Shown here: in pieces, positions 1-11,498 of the stretch | Position numbering within the stretch: position 1 is the stretch's first letter | How the letters are laid out: each line of letters opens with the position of its first letter | From: Hexactinellida sp. DTS-2022 | Lineage: Eukaryota; Porifera; Hexactinellida | Assembly (NCBI GenBank): GCA_028753945.1 | Contig: JAPNXP010000002.1 | Span: 8,990,001-9,054,000 of the forward strand | Length of the DNA stretch: 64,000 bases | Direction: 5' to 3' | Notes under the pieces: model-generated | The model's database searches: none | What the model saw: the letters and a program-made list of their open reading frames with translations, nothing else | What the model was told of the DNA's origin: nothing | Program-made: the position numbers and the translations under genes

Positions 1-549
1 AAATAAAATATATAATCTTCGGTCGGAGGAAACAGGATGTGGAACTGCAGAAGTCCATGTCATTTGGTCAGAAGAAAACTGTTTGAATAAACGAACATTC
101 AGTGAATAGTAATCTGTAACAAGTATTTCAACAAATAGGTTGCATTTTTCGATATCCAATATCACAGATTTAGCTATCGGATAAAGTTCCTCTACATTGG
201 AAAAATTTGAGGGAAAAATTCTTACAACTTGTGACCATTTTTTTGATAAACTAGGCACCATAAGAGCAAAAACCTTTTAGTTGTAGTTGTAGGATATATC
301 TCTCCGATTATTATTCTTCCACCTAAATAACAGACAATATATAAAGTGTCCAAGTAGATACATTGTCAAATTGTATTATATGTACATACGTATGCTCACA
401 TTACCTTGATACGCGATATCTGATGCAACGTGGATTTCGTGCATGTTGAGTAAAAGATGCCGTTCCCTCTCTAAAAATTCAGCAGTTATGTTTTTAAGAA
501 TAGAGTGTGATAATACACAATATTCATTTGTGGTTTTGAATAATTCTTT
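1..549 (-). pseudogene. P-element/THAP9-like transposase fragment, cut by the window edge
   Basis: Two coding blocks on the minus strand resemble the RNase H-like core of P-element/THAP9 transposases. The first (549 to about 406) follows a good splice acceptor (TTTTTCAG, ending at 550) and ends at CAAG|GTAATG, a donor-like site. It contains MHEIHVASDIAYQG, the position where relatives carry a D-E-h strand. The second (273 to 1) follows a TTTAG/AAAAG-type acceptor and contains LVTDYYSLNVRLFK (Asp codon 112-114), then HPVSSDRRLYILF, typical of the family. The reading frame across the proposed intron is off by one, and the first motif has His where the catalytic Asp is expected, so this copy is probably dead. 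The C-terminal part lies beyond the left edge. Family assignment is from motif memory only. Confidence 0.55.
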
Positions 550-726
550 CTGAAAAATTAGAAGAGTCACACTAGGCAAATTCCAAATGTAGCTATACAA
601 CGTAAGGTATTACAGCTATTTTAATGTTTTTGAAGTAATATGATATTCAGCTTTCAGTTTAGCATTAAACTGTTACGATATATGAGATAAAGAAATTGGC
701 CTACTTCCAGGTGCCGTGCCACTGTG

Positions 727-1144
727 GACCACCGCAGAGGTAGGAATTACACCAACCATATTTGTTATTTGAGTTTGTAATATGATAATTTCTTGATTAT
801 TGAATAATAATGATAGACAAGAGAGTATAAATACGTGTATTTATAAAATCCGTACGCATGTTAATTATTTAATGAGTGATGAATAAATGAGTTTAACACT
901 ATTTAAATATTTCATCAAGTCGTTTATTTCTGTTCGACATATTGAATAGAGCATGTCTCTTCAATAAAATGCCGGTGACAATCTCGAAATAGTGATGCGT
1001 GACCGGTGACCTACGTATTATAAGGACTGGAAACGAAAAATAAAACTGGTCCATGGATAGGTTAGAAGGGCATCCCTCACTTCTATCATTTGATTCATTT
1101 CCTCATAGTTGCCCAAAGTAAAGTAGCTATTATTGAATTTGACC
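727..1144. other. No recognisable feature
   Basis: AT-rich stretch between the transposase fragment and the first TTAA element. I see no coding frame, terminal repeat or RNA gene in it. Confidence 0.5.
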
Positions 1145-1574
1145 TTAACGGTGTCCAACAAAGGAGAATAATGGGAATTTCCATAAAAAATACACTAAAT
1201 TCAATTTACTATTTATTGACCAAGCACGGCAGAAGGACGATAACTAACGTTTGCACGTGGTTGTGAATCTCTTCCAAGCTTATATTCAGAGTAATCAGCT
1301 ATTTTGTACAGCGGATCACTGGTTTCACCACTTTTAACGATTATCAGTACTGTATTCCTCAACAATGGTAGGATTGGTGGTATCATTACTCTATCCAAGC
1401 AATCACTGACGAAAATAATCAACAATTGATCAAAAAGAATATTTTAAAAGTGAATACCGTATTTCCCCGAATAAGCGCCGGGGGCTTGAATAAGCGCCGG
1501 GTCAATAAAAATGACATTCGAATGATAATATTTAAGGTGTTAGCCCCTTGATATTCAGGGGCATTGATTGAGAA

Positions 1575-1845
1575 AATATTTCTTACCAGGAATACTCTGT
1601 ATGATATACTGATTGTCACCCATAATTTTTTTTTTTTTTTTAAGTCAGAAAAAATCGAAAATATTTAAGAAAAAAAAAATTTTTTTTAAAAGGGCATACG
1701 TGCATGAAATTTCGGGAAATAATTGGATTTTTAAAAGTGGGATATTTTCTTCCAGCAATACTCTAAATGATACAGAGAATGTCACCCATGATTTTTTTTA
1801 AAAAAAAATCTAGAAAAATCGAAAATATTTAAGAAACAAAAAATT
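1575..1845. repeat. Diverged tandem duplication, about 166 bp, T/A-homopolymer rich
   Basis: Two consecutive blocks share the order ATACTCT, ATGATA, TGTCACCCAT, a T run, and AAAATCGAAAATATTTAAG, starting near 1575 and 1741. The homopolymer runs between them make short open frames that are not credible genes. Confidence 0.6.
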
Positions 1846-2682
1846 AAATTACGTAATATTTACTTTAAAAAAAATTTTGAATAAATAAAAAAGTGAATTT
1901 GGGAAAAAAAATGTAAAATCCAGAATATTTATCATAGAAAGTCAAACTTTTTTTTAAAATGATCAGGAAACGTAGATGAAGGGTTTCAACCGCGGCAGTT
2001 TTGGCCTTATAATACAAAAATATTCAATTAGGACACTATTAATCAAAATTTTGGCAATTTTTTGGACCAATTTCACAAAAATGACAATAAGTTGGGGAAG
2101 ACGGAGGAATTTTGAAATTCTGATGCGGTTGAAACCCTCGAGAATCGACTCAGGTATAATATATAATTGACATGTTTCGGGCTAAAAAATGAAATAAAGG
2201 TTCAAAATTCAATTATTGGCTAGTATGGATTAGTACTGCATTGAAACTTACATAGTTCATAACTTTGGATTAATAGATAGTAGAACTCTAATATTTGCAG
2301 GGATATCTTAGAATACTTAGTACTATCCAAAAACGCAATAAAAACATTAGGTCGTCGGGTGTCGAAATATCAAGGGGGTAACACCTTAAGGTTCAGGTAT
2401 ACTCTAGAGCACTTCTACCAAAACTATTTACCCGAATTAATTAAATTTTTTACAGCGGATTTACTTCATCTTCTAACCGGCAAAAATGCAATAATATTCG
2501 AACTAGGTAACTCAGTGAAAAATATTTTTTCTAGAAAATCGTATTTTGCGGAACGGATAGGTTTTTTCCTGCTAATGATTAGGAGTAGATTGTTGCTGCA
2601 TTGCATTAAGAAACTCCTAAACTATCATATGAGTGCAAGAATTCTTTTAATCACGTATGAGTCAAATTTTTCATCAATAAAT

Positions 2683-4475
2683 CACAGGTGGCTCACATAC
2701 AGATATCGATCAAAAAAATACAGTTTGTTCAAAACCTATCAGGTGTGATAGAGTAGCATCTCTACATTCAGAATATGCATTAATTAAAATTATTCGTACG
2801 CAAAACAAATTTTTATCCCAATTTATTTTTACACTTTATTTCTAACATTTACTTTCTTGTGGTATTTGCTCTTTGAATTCAATACATGCCAATTAGTAGT
2901 GTTTAATGTATATCCATTTAGATTATCTTCGCATAAACAATAAATATTGGTTGAACATATTAATTCACATGTTATATTTAATTGCACTTCTCATTTCCAG
3001 GCATGATACCAAAAACTATTAGTGCAGCTTTTATATCTATCGTCAGGCTAACATTGAAATCTAAGTTCAGACGTCTGATTTCATTCCTGGTGAATATTGT
3101 CTTGAGGTTATGATAATTTTCTGGTTCAGGCCAGTCCCAATGTATAACGTAATTTATAGATGTCAATCAGAGCTGATCGAGAAATCTCTTACTAAGAAGG
3201 CCAGGAATATCACAACAGGATACTGTCCAGACAGGACAAATATAAGTATGTCCTTTCTTCTGAGATCGGTTCAATTCTAGTTGGCATACTTCAAAGAACT
3301 GACAAATCATTTCATATCGAGCAGCATAAAACATTCCTGGAGTGTTAATTGATTTTCCTCTCAATATACTCATGACTGATTAAAGATCTATTACTTAGAT
3401 TTCACATACATTTTATGCTTAACGTATCTGATAGTTCAAAACTGACATGTGATGCGCTACTTGAAGCAGACATAACTAAAGAAGAACATCCTGTAAGATG
3501 CACCGGATGCCCTTCTGAAAGGCGTGGTAGTTCGAGCTCTAATCATCACTTACATCCAAACGCTTGACGATATCATCTCCTACAAATTTATCTAATAATT
3601 TCCTTTTACCTAGGCAGTCTCTGGTGTTGGTTACAACATTAGAAGAAGAATATTCATGGCGAATACCTCGTCCTACTTTTAGGACAACTTTACAACTTGT
3701 TGAGGAGAATTTTCTAACGGCCTACCAACAGACTTATGTAGAATTTGCTGGGAGGCTTGTTTCTTAGGTCCAAATCGATATGCTTCTTGACACATAGCAC
3801 AAGGAGAATCAACACTACAAGAACTCAGTCTGGTGTTCTTGATTGGCATGGTCCAAGTAAAGGGGACCGATAATATTCCCAGAACTCAAACTCTTAGTAT
3901 TTTTCTCGAGCCAAATTGCGCAAGTCTTACAAATGACTGTCGATAACATGCAGCTTAGTTGCTCAACGCTGTCTGATAAGAACTCTTAGTATATATTTAG
4001 TAACCTTTGAGTTGAATTCACCCCATTACTCCCCACTTTAACACAACAATTGCGACATGGCATATGTCGCGCTCTCATATGTTTGTCACTAAAATTGTAC
4101 CAGAAGATGGCAATTTTCAAATAATTGTTTGAGCTTAAATAATGATATTTATAACATATGCAGTTCAAAAGGATGGATACGAATGGAAATTAATATAGGT
4201 GTGAAGGCATTACAAATACAGGACACTATTCTTACTATCATAGTATTCATTAAACACTACTAATTGGCATGTATTTGAATTCAAAGAGCAAATACCACAA
4301 GAAAGTAAGTGTTAGAAATAAAGTGTAAAAATAAAATTGGGATAAAAATTTGTTTTGCGTACGAAAAATTTTAATTAATGCATATTCTGAATGTAGAGAT
4401 GCTACTCTATCACACCTGATAGGTTTTGAACAAACTGTATTTTTTTGATCGATATCTGTATGTGAGCCACCTGTG
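2683..4475. mobile_element. 1.79-kb DNA transposon with long terminal inverted repeats
   Basis: Starts CACAGGTGGCTCACATAC and ends with its exact inverse. The inverted repeats run about 230 bp (2683 to about 2917, and about 4241 to 4475) with only a few differences. It is flanked by AAAT on both sides (2679-2682 and 4476-4479); the uninterrupted family copy at 57822-58696 has a single AAAT there, which proves insertion. A 4-bp AAAT duplication with CACAGG ends does not match a superfamily I can name with confidence. The interior has minus-strand coding remnants. Confidence 0.8.
2978..3849 (-). pseudogene. Decayed unidentified ORF inside the long-TIR transposon
   Basis: Read right to left, coding-like blocks appear: 3849-3679 (from MPIKNTRLSSCSVDSP, with a CAMCQEAYRFGPKKQ stretch), then a frameshifted continuation to about 3510, then 3373-3167 (with YEMICQFFEVCQLELN and ICPVWTVSCCDIPGLLSKR), and, after one in-frame stop, 3166-2978 (with INYVIHWDWPEPENYHNLK). 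Composition and Cys-x-x-Cys pairs look like a real, decayed protein, presumably the transposase of the surrounding element, but I do not recognise the family. Confidence 0.45.
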
Positions 4476-6328
4476 AAATGTGGACATCACTTTTTTCATC
4501 ATCAATAAATTAAATAAAAATAAAAATAAAAGTTACAAATGAAATCGCTACACTCATATGATAGAACTAATTGAGATCTGTCCAAAACCGTTGAGATTTT
4601 GTTTCTAGGTGGTATATGAGTCATAATATGACTTCCGCAATGGCAATAATTGTGTTTGGAGATAGCGAGGTTTGAAAAAAAGTGTCCCCTATGGCAGTAC
4701 CTTAGGTAGAGGACACTAAAAAGTCTGTATCATTGAGAGTTTTCAATATTCTTCTATAATATTTGAAATTAAGATGCGATATATGCTGTTCTATCCAAAT
4801 ATAAGATAAAACCTATATGTGCCAATGTCCCGAAATTATCAAGTTTCCATGGTATACTGCAACCGGCAACCAAAACCAGAACCCCAATATTTCTTTCAAA
4901 ACTCGAAGTGAGTCAAACTGGAGAAATAATTGGAATTTTTCTTTGAAATTTCGTCAAAGTCCACATGGGTATCCACACAATCCGAAAATGCAATAAAAAC
5001 GAGATTTACCATATTTTGGGGTTTATCGAAATTTTGGGATTTTGTAGAGTATACCTGAACCTTAAATACATTAGTAGATCACTGTAATGGATTTCCATTG
5101 ATTTTGGTAACTTCAGTAGGTATACTGTTGATATAAACCATTATAACCCACATAATTATTATATTCGGGAATTTTCACAAAAATTTCAAGATAATTTTGC
5201 CCACGAAAACAATAAGCGCCGGGGCACTTATTCAGGGGAATACGGTATTTAAACTTTTATGGCCTATAATCACATTCGAGGGTACGCTTTCTTCTCAATT
5301 TTCTTTCTCAGACATCCGAGGTGCTAGAATCACTATTAAGTCTCAAATGCTCGCAATATCCGACTTTCTATCCGTAATGATACATTTCGTGACCCTAACA
5401 CGCACAGTTTTCAAAATGTTCCATATATGGACATGCAATGTGCCCATTTTTGATGACACATCAAATTTCTTCTCTCCTAAAGTATAAACTCTTGAGCTTA
5501 GCTCAAACCATCTAATCACATCAATATCCCAATACAAACTCATTGGAAGAACAAATGAGACCATAATCCAACTGGTTATAATCCAATAAATTCACATGCC
5601 CATATATGGTCGTGTCCTTTCAGCAATGTGACCATAAACCTTGAAATTAATTGATTTGCGAGAGTTTAGCTCTAACTTCCTAGAAATATCAATAATCCAA
5701 TTCAACTTTGACGGTAAAGTTTTATATGGTATAAAACAATTTTCGACAAAATTGCAACCCCTATTTACCATTTTTCCAGGAATATTTGGATCGACCAGAT
5801 GCCGGAATAAATGCCCGACATTTTTGAGATATCATATATACAATAGATTAAGACTCAAAAATTTATACACAATGTATGATACTTACCTGCAGACCATGTT
5901 TTTCTTTTCGCAGAAATTAGCAATAATTCATGGAGATAATGCGCTAACATTGATATTCGATGATAATATACTTTTTCGGACTAAGGAGCCTTGATAGTTA
6001 ATTATTGCCTCATAAAAGTAATTATTCGCTACCTGAGTCAACGGGGTGGTAATAATTGACTTATTAGAAGTTAAGCACTGAATTAGAACATTCTAGAACA
6101 AGTATGAATCAGTTTACGAATGTATATAAACTATGTTATATAGGATAGACGCTCTTATTCTAATATAGAAAGAATCTATACTTAGCCACAAAAATTTGTT
6201 CTAGAAGTATATTACTGACTTCTAAGTTATTCTCACCCCAGCCCTCAGTGATACTTCACTAATGGAAATAAATGCTCATTTGGATAATCCTTTCATTAAT
6301 CAAAAACTTTGTCCTTGGACACCGTTAA

Positions 6329-6540
6329 TAACAATGAGAAACCAATTATAATTAAATTACATTTTAACAATGGAATCACTAAGCAATTAGTCAATAATAA
6401 ATTAACAATCAACTTGATATTATAATTCACATGACTGCTACCGCATACTTAACGAGAAGCCTGTCCATACTATGAGAGATTCGCACTTATACAACCCATT
6501 TACTTATAAGCATTTCAATCTACCCGTTACCCTCTTGCAC
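6329..6540. other. No recognisable feature
   Basis: AT-rich sequence between the outer TTAA element and the C-rich island. No gene, terminal repeat or RNA seen. Confidence 0.4.
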
Positions 6541-6546
6541 TCGCCG

Positions 6547-6555
6547 TATAAATAG
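6547..6555 (+). promoter_or_regulatory. TATA-box-like sequence before the C-rich coding island
   Basis: TATAAATAG lies about 110 bases upstream of the first ATG of the decayed reading frame at 6661. The spacing suits a retroelement or RNA polymerase II core promoter, but such sequences are common in AT-rich DNA. Confidence 0.25.
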
Positions 6556-6660
6556 ACTTATCAAAAACATAAACTAACAATACTTGTTAATATTTGCACA
6601 ACCTTTGAAAACACAACCCTATATCGTTTATTTATTTATTTATTTAATTATTATTTACTC

Positions 6661-7682
6661 ATGGCTAATCGATACCCAGATGGACATCGAACGGATCAAC
6701 CATTTGGCTACCCAGTCCAAGTGGACCACCCCGCCTGGCTCGCTATACTTTACGCTCAAGACCATCCTTCTCCTACTCCTCCTACTCCTTCCCAACTCTC
6801 CCCTATGTTGCTTAGTCTCGAGGGCCCCACCAACGAAGACACTGCAACCTCTTTTGCCGAAATGTCTCTCATGGATATAGATATTACAACAACCACAACC
6901 CTGCCAAGCACGGTTATACCGACCTGCCAACATCTCACAACACTGCTCCCTACCCTACGAATGAACACGACGACGATCACATGGACGCCGACCACGAGTC
7001 CTACTCTTCTGATACCTGTACCAAGTGTTTGGAAACACTTACCATTTAGCTTCAACCGAGGAAGGATACAAACTCCCCATCGACATAAGGCTACTCAATA
7101 AAATTCTCGCATCATAACGTGACTCTCTTCCACGCTCCATTCGAAATAGATTCAGCGAATTGGCAACCCTATTTGAGGCGACTGCAGATATGGACATAGA
7201 CACACACTCGCCCTGCTCAGCCTGCCCCGGACACGCTCTCAACCTCACTCAAACGAAAGACAACAGCCTCTCACATGCTGTCTTTAAAGCGTGCCAAAGA
7301 CATGACCTCTGTTCGCATTGCGGCCGAAAGTGTCTCTACCCAACCACACACTGAAACAGATCAACCCGGTACGCATGTGCCCCCAATCGCTGAGCGAAAT
7401 GTGCATCAAAAGAGCATGCTCGCATCCACTCCATAGAAAACGTCGCAGTGGTATGCATACAACCTACAGAACCAACTCAGGCATTCTCCCTATGAAACAG
7501 CCTCGATATTTTATCCCTCCGCGAACTCCCTACCCTAACTCAGGATCCGCTCCTCCTGGCTGACCAGCATTAGCCCCTTCTTCCTTGGGCTACCCCAGAT
7601 CACCCCCAACGGATATACGAGTCACACAACTGCCAAGTGTGTGAACTTGAAGAGATACCCAGCGAAAAATCACTCCTCCAAA
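6661..7682 (+). pseudogene. C-rich, frameshifted coding remnant of unknown family (possibly Gag-like)
   Basis: Base composition shifts abruptly to C-rich and G-poor. A protein can be followed only by hopping frames: an N-terminal MANRYPDGHRTDQPFGYP block from 6661, a Pro/Thr-rich middle, an acidic block with EHDDDHMDADHESYSSDTC and CTKC near 6960-7030, then LASTEEGYKLPIDIRLLN and SIRNRFSELATLFEATADMD (about 7040-7195), Cys/His-rich CSACPGHALN and LCSHCGRKC (7210-7335), and HNCQVCELEEIPSEK just before 7682. At least one stop and several frameshifts break it, and a TTAA element cuts it at 7683. Disordered Pro-rich sequence followed by Cys/His clusters would fit a retroelement Gag, but no reverse transcriptase or LTR is visible, so this is speculative. 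Confidence 0.45.
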
Positions 7683-7686
7683 TTAA

Positions 7687-8012
7687 GGTTCAGGTATCCT
7701 CTAAACCACTTCTACCAAAGGTATTTACCCGAATTAATTACTTTTTACAGCGTATTTACTTCATCTTCTAGATGGCAAAAATGCAATAATATTCGACCTA
7801 GGTGTCTCAGTGAAATTTGTTTTCTTCTATAAAATCGTATTTTTCGGAACCGATAAGTTTTTTCCTGTCAATGATTAAGAGTAGATTGTTGTTGCATTAC
7901 ATGGAGAAAGTTCTAATCTTGCAAATGAGTGTACAAATTCTTTTATTCACTTATGATTCCAATTTTTCATCAATAACTGTGGACATCACTTTTTTATCTT
8001 TAATTATTTAAG
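7687..8012. mobile_element. Truncated TTAA element, GGTTCAGG family
   Basis: TTAA (7683-7686) then GGTTCAGGTATCCTCTAA, followed by diverged homology to the first 325 bases of the copy at 57822. Homology fades near ATTATTTAAGGTCAATT, and no right terminus is present. Confidence 0.75.
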
Positions 8013-8539
8013 GTCAATTATGTGAAAGTGACACAGCAAAACTATTAAACCGCAAGGGTCAAATCAATATATTCTTCGGATCTAAGTTTCTTATAATCCT
8101 AGAAAGGAGTAAAGGCAACTTTTCTCTTAGGTAGAAGTTGATCCGACCAATTGTACTTTTCTTGATCCGGCCTAATGGAGACTTAGCTGGAGGGTTCCGA
8201 GAAAGTGGAGGGATATCATTGGAAACTAAAATAATTTGTATACTTTATTATTTAGATGTTTGATGTGTCAATTAATGAAATAAAGTTGAGTTGCTACTAC
8301 GTATTATTTAATAAACACCTTCTTTTAATAAAGCAAGTGGATTACAATTATCTGTAAAGTGGAAAATTATTTTCACTACCAGCGCTCGAAATACCACAGT
8401 AGATTGGAAAAGCAAATCCAGAATTCACTAGTTATACTAAGTCTCAAATTCACAATTTAATTAATTAATAAATAATTAAGTATAACATTAAATGTTCAGT
8501 AAACTTATAGTTAGAGTGAATAAAATTTGCCTTGTATAG

Positions 8540-8665
8540 TTGCGCCTCAGAATACCACAGCGTCTCAAAATACCACAGTCTAATTTGTAATAGCACATCC
8601 ATGGTGTATAGAGTGTATCATATAGGCGTCTCAAAATACTACAGCGTCTCAAAATACCACACAAC
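8540..8665. repeat. Short direct repeats of GCGTCTCAAAATACCACA
   Basis: Four near copies: CGCCTCAGAATACCACA at 8543, GCGTCTCAAAATACCACA at about 8560, GCGTCTCAAAATACTACA at 8626 and GCGTCTCAAAATACCACA at 8644. A related CGCTCGAAATACCACA sits at 8384. Origin unknown. Confidence 0.7.
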
Positions 8666-9234
8666 AGGCTTTTATCTTGTATTTATATTATGTTATTTTA
8701 AGTGTGCATTATGGAATACTGAGACAGTAATCTAATTGGTCGAGAGGAAGTTCAGGCATCTAATCAGTTATTTGTGTTCTGTCTGTCTAGCCATACATTT
8801 ATAACATTCCATTGTGTTATTTGATATCAAATTTTTATCAATCAATACAATAACTTCTCCACATCCCAAAGTTAGAGGTCCACTGGTACAGTTTCTTAGT
8901 GATATTTAATTTTATATTTGGAATCGCTATATTATTATTCACGGACAACTGACAAGCTTATATATCTAGAAAATTATCTGTTCAAATTTGCATAAATATC
9001 CAAATTATTTAATCTGTCCTTATAGAAACCTGTAGCTAGGATGAACAGATATAAATAGACAGCTAGGGGCCACTCATCAAGAACGACATTTAATTTGAAA
9101 AGGAACATGCTTTAAATACAAGCGAGGGCCGTAGGCCCCAGTACAAGTTGTAAGGACGCGCGTAGAGCAGACGAGTAGATTGTACTAATAAATATTTGTG
9201 GTTGGGATCTCCATACTAGTTTCAATAATCCAAT

Positions 9235-9310
9235 AAAACTTGAGCATATTTGGAATAATCCGGTAAACTTGAGTATATTTGGAAAAACTTGAGTATATTT
9301 ACAAATTAGT
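9235..9310. repeat. Tandem AACTTGAGTATATTTGGAA repeat
   Basis: Three consecutive units of roughly 22-30 bp sharing ACTTGAG(C/T)ATATTT(G/A), followed by decaying TTGAGTATTGTTGAGTAT units. Confidence 0.6.
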
Positions 9311-10554
9311 TGAGTATTGTTGAGTATAGTATTTGGAAATACGTGTCTAGTGATTAATTCTTAAAAACCCATAAAATATTGTTACCTATTTTCTATAAGT
9401 GCGATTAATTAGTTAGATTACTTAATTGTCTACAAACTGCCTCCTAATAAGAATACTACTTGAGGGTATATTGTTTGCAGTACACATTTTTATAATTAGC
9501 TCTTCAAAGGGGTACTGTTCCCTTTGGGGAGCGTTTATTATTTATCAAATTAGTCAAAATCATTGGGGCGAAGATGTAAAATTGTTTTATTTTAATTTGC
9601 ACTATACTAACTGATTATACAAACGTACATATCCTTTTGGTCAAATGCGATCCGACAATTTCCCCCAGAGTGTATGAGCAATAAGTAAAGAGTTTAACGG
9701 AAACCGAACAATGACATTTGTCTGGTCCTATATTTAAATGTTACACTAGTTGCTTCACAGTTATATAGTTGTACTCAAATCGGCTAGTTTAGGTAGGATT
9801 GTAAATTTATTGATTTACACTAAGTCTACCATCTATAGAAAAATGATAATTTAACGAGTATCAGTTACAAAGAATATTCGGTATATTCGTAATAATCAAC
9901 AACAAAATATAATGCGACGAATGGAGTAACAACAGTATGAGCGCATGTTCAAGTATAAACATGGTTATCTAATTAATTAAATGCAGAAAGGTCCTATTTT
10001 TGGAGTAACAGTGGTAAACAGATCTTCAAAAACTGAAATGTCTGCCCGATGACTATATTTTCCTGCGAAAGTGCATCGGGGTGAAACTGCAACATAAATA
10101 CGTAAAAGTTCAAGGAAAATAATCAAATGATGGATATTAGGTTGTTTTGCAGAAATTGGTCCGGGAGTCCAAATGAATACAAGTTAGAATTTTGATGCGG
10201 AATCTGGTTCTCCTTACAGAATTTGTTGCCCTCTTCCCAATATGACCACAAAAACAAAAACATATGCGTAGGTCCATTTACACTATCTCTTGATGTAACA
10301 GTAAGGGATTTAGTGTTTATGTTTATTACACGATAGCGATAAAATAATATTTTAACAGATTATAAAATATTTACGTATATACTATAGAGCAAAAACAGCA
10401 CATTATTTTGAAATTTAATCTTCATTACTTAAAATTTACAATATAACTCTACTCGTCGTAACTTCGAATGGATCTTGTCGAGTACGAAACTATCCAAGAT
10501 AATCCTGACCCGTCGATTCAAACAAGAAACCAAAATAGCACTACGTAAGAAGGC

Positions 10555-11072
10555 TGTTTTGACGGAAATGGACCCCCCCTACAGATTTGGACTGGGGGGT
10601 CCATTTCCGTCAAATATTTAAAATATAGATAGTGTTTGACGGATTTGGACCCCCCTTTAATACATTAATAGATAACCTATGAGTTTATTAAAACTCAATT
10701 TTACTTATTGTAATCTTCATTAATTCTCCAATTTTTGGAATTCCCTGTAATGAAGGGGCCTGAGTTGCACAGATATACACAATTATCAACTTGAGTGCTC
10801 AGTGTATCTTTGATTGTTAGTGTATTGATAAATGACACAAATTTACAGAAATGTTCAAATAAGAGTAATATCAAGAGAGTTAGGAAGTAAGCAAGTTTAG
10901 TGACAAACAGGAAGTAAAGGCTCAATAATGATGACTTGATTATCAAGTTAAAGGGGGTCCAAATCTGTAAAGGGGGGGGACAAAATCCGTCAAACTCTAT
11001 CTATATTTAAATATTTGACGGAAATGGACCCCCCGGTCCAAATCTGTAGGGGGTTCCATTTCCGTCAAAACA
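10555..11072. mobile_element. MITE with TTTTGACGGAAATGGACCCC ends
   Basis: The left end TGTTTTGACGGAAATGGACC and right end GTCCATTTCCGTCAAAACA-type sequence are inverse. Each terminus is itself a hairpin: the 10561-10615 arm folds on GACGGAAATGGACCCCCC, and a second inner inverted pair uses GTTTGACGGATTTGGACC. At 518 bp it encodes nothing credible. No convincing target duplication was found. Confidence 0.7.
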
Positions 11073-11201
11073 AGGCCTCTAATTTGGGATTAACTCAGGA
11101 CATTTGGATAAGTGCACTAACTGATACATTTCGTAATTTAGGCAGCTTAGAACAATGATGTACAAAATTAGTAAACACGTGTCCTCTAGGGCAGTGTATT
11201 T

Positions 11202-11372
11202 TATAAGGAATAAAAAAATGTTTTTTATTGTTTTCGTGGAATAAAAAAATGGATTTTCGGTAGAAATGGAATCTTGAAATGGATATCAGACGATAAAAAC
11301 TCACTATTCAAGGGAGTAAAAAATGAAAATAGGAATAAAAAAATGGGCTAGGAATAAAAAAATGGGCTTATA
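11202..11372. repeat. GGAATAAAAAAATGG short repeats
   Basis: At least four copies of GGAATAAAAAAATG and variants, irregularly spaced. Confidence 0.55.
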
Positions 11373-11498
11373 ATATACCCTGCTCTAGGGCAATTTTATA
11401 ACACTGATTATTTGCTAGGACATCATTCATAGAGCAGCACTAAAATATCTACATATACAGATGACTAGTGACTAGATGAGCGTTATCTACATTATTAA

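Larger units (their letters stand above)
2390..5061. mobile_element. TTAA element, GGTTCAGGTATACTCTA family, interrupted
   Basis: TTAA (2386-2389) is followed by GGTTCAGGTATACTCTAG; the other end is the inverse, TAGAGTATACCTGAACC, then TTAA (5062-5065). Removing the insert at 2683-4475 leaves a sequence that matches the intact 875-bp copy at 57822-58696 almost base for base. No transposase is encoded. Short frames inside it (for example 2359-2748) recur in other copies only because the element does. Confidence 0.85.
1455..5247. mobile_element. Element with TACCGTATTTCCCC ends, nested at level 2
   Basis: The left end has TACCGTATTTCCCCGAATAA at 1455, followed by repeated AATAAGCGCCGG. The right end, near 5205-5247, is its inverse (AATAAGCGCCGGGGCACTTATTCAGGGGAATACGGTA in pieces). 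The same terminal sequence recurs as a compact palindrome at 53832-53885 and as one end at 60387. The TA at each terminus could be a mariner-like target duplication. The interior is non-coding and was later hit by a GGTTCAGG TTAA element. Confidence 0.45.
1149..6324. mobile_element. Outer TTAA element of a nested stack (CGGTGTCC family)
   Basis: The left end reads TTAA then CGGTGTCCAACAAAG (TTAA 1145-1148); the right end is the inverse of CGGTGTCCAAGGACAAAG, followed by TTAA (6325-6328). The same termini, with CGGTGTCCGGA, bound a clear 896-bp element at 62681-63576, which supports the family. About 5.2 kb is long for a MITE because other elements sit inside it (1455-5247, 2390-5061, 2683-4475). 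The terminal match is short, so pairing these two ends is an inference. No transposase is visible; TTAA duplication suggests piggyBac- or Kolobok-type mobilisation. Confidence 0.45.
8013..10554. other. No gene seen; minor repeats only
   Basis: Contains 18-bp direct repeats (8540-8665), a short tandem repeat (9235-9310) and a G/C-richer patch with GAGGGCCGTAGGCCCC near 9124. The open frames are short, lack family motifs and have low-complexity AT composition. Confidence 0.5.

Noticed and set aside
719..726. CACTGTG next to the P-like transposase as a second Transib end
   Set aside because: Only the heptamer and a few bases match, there is no Transib coding sequence adjacent, and no partner end.
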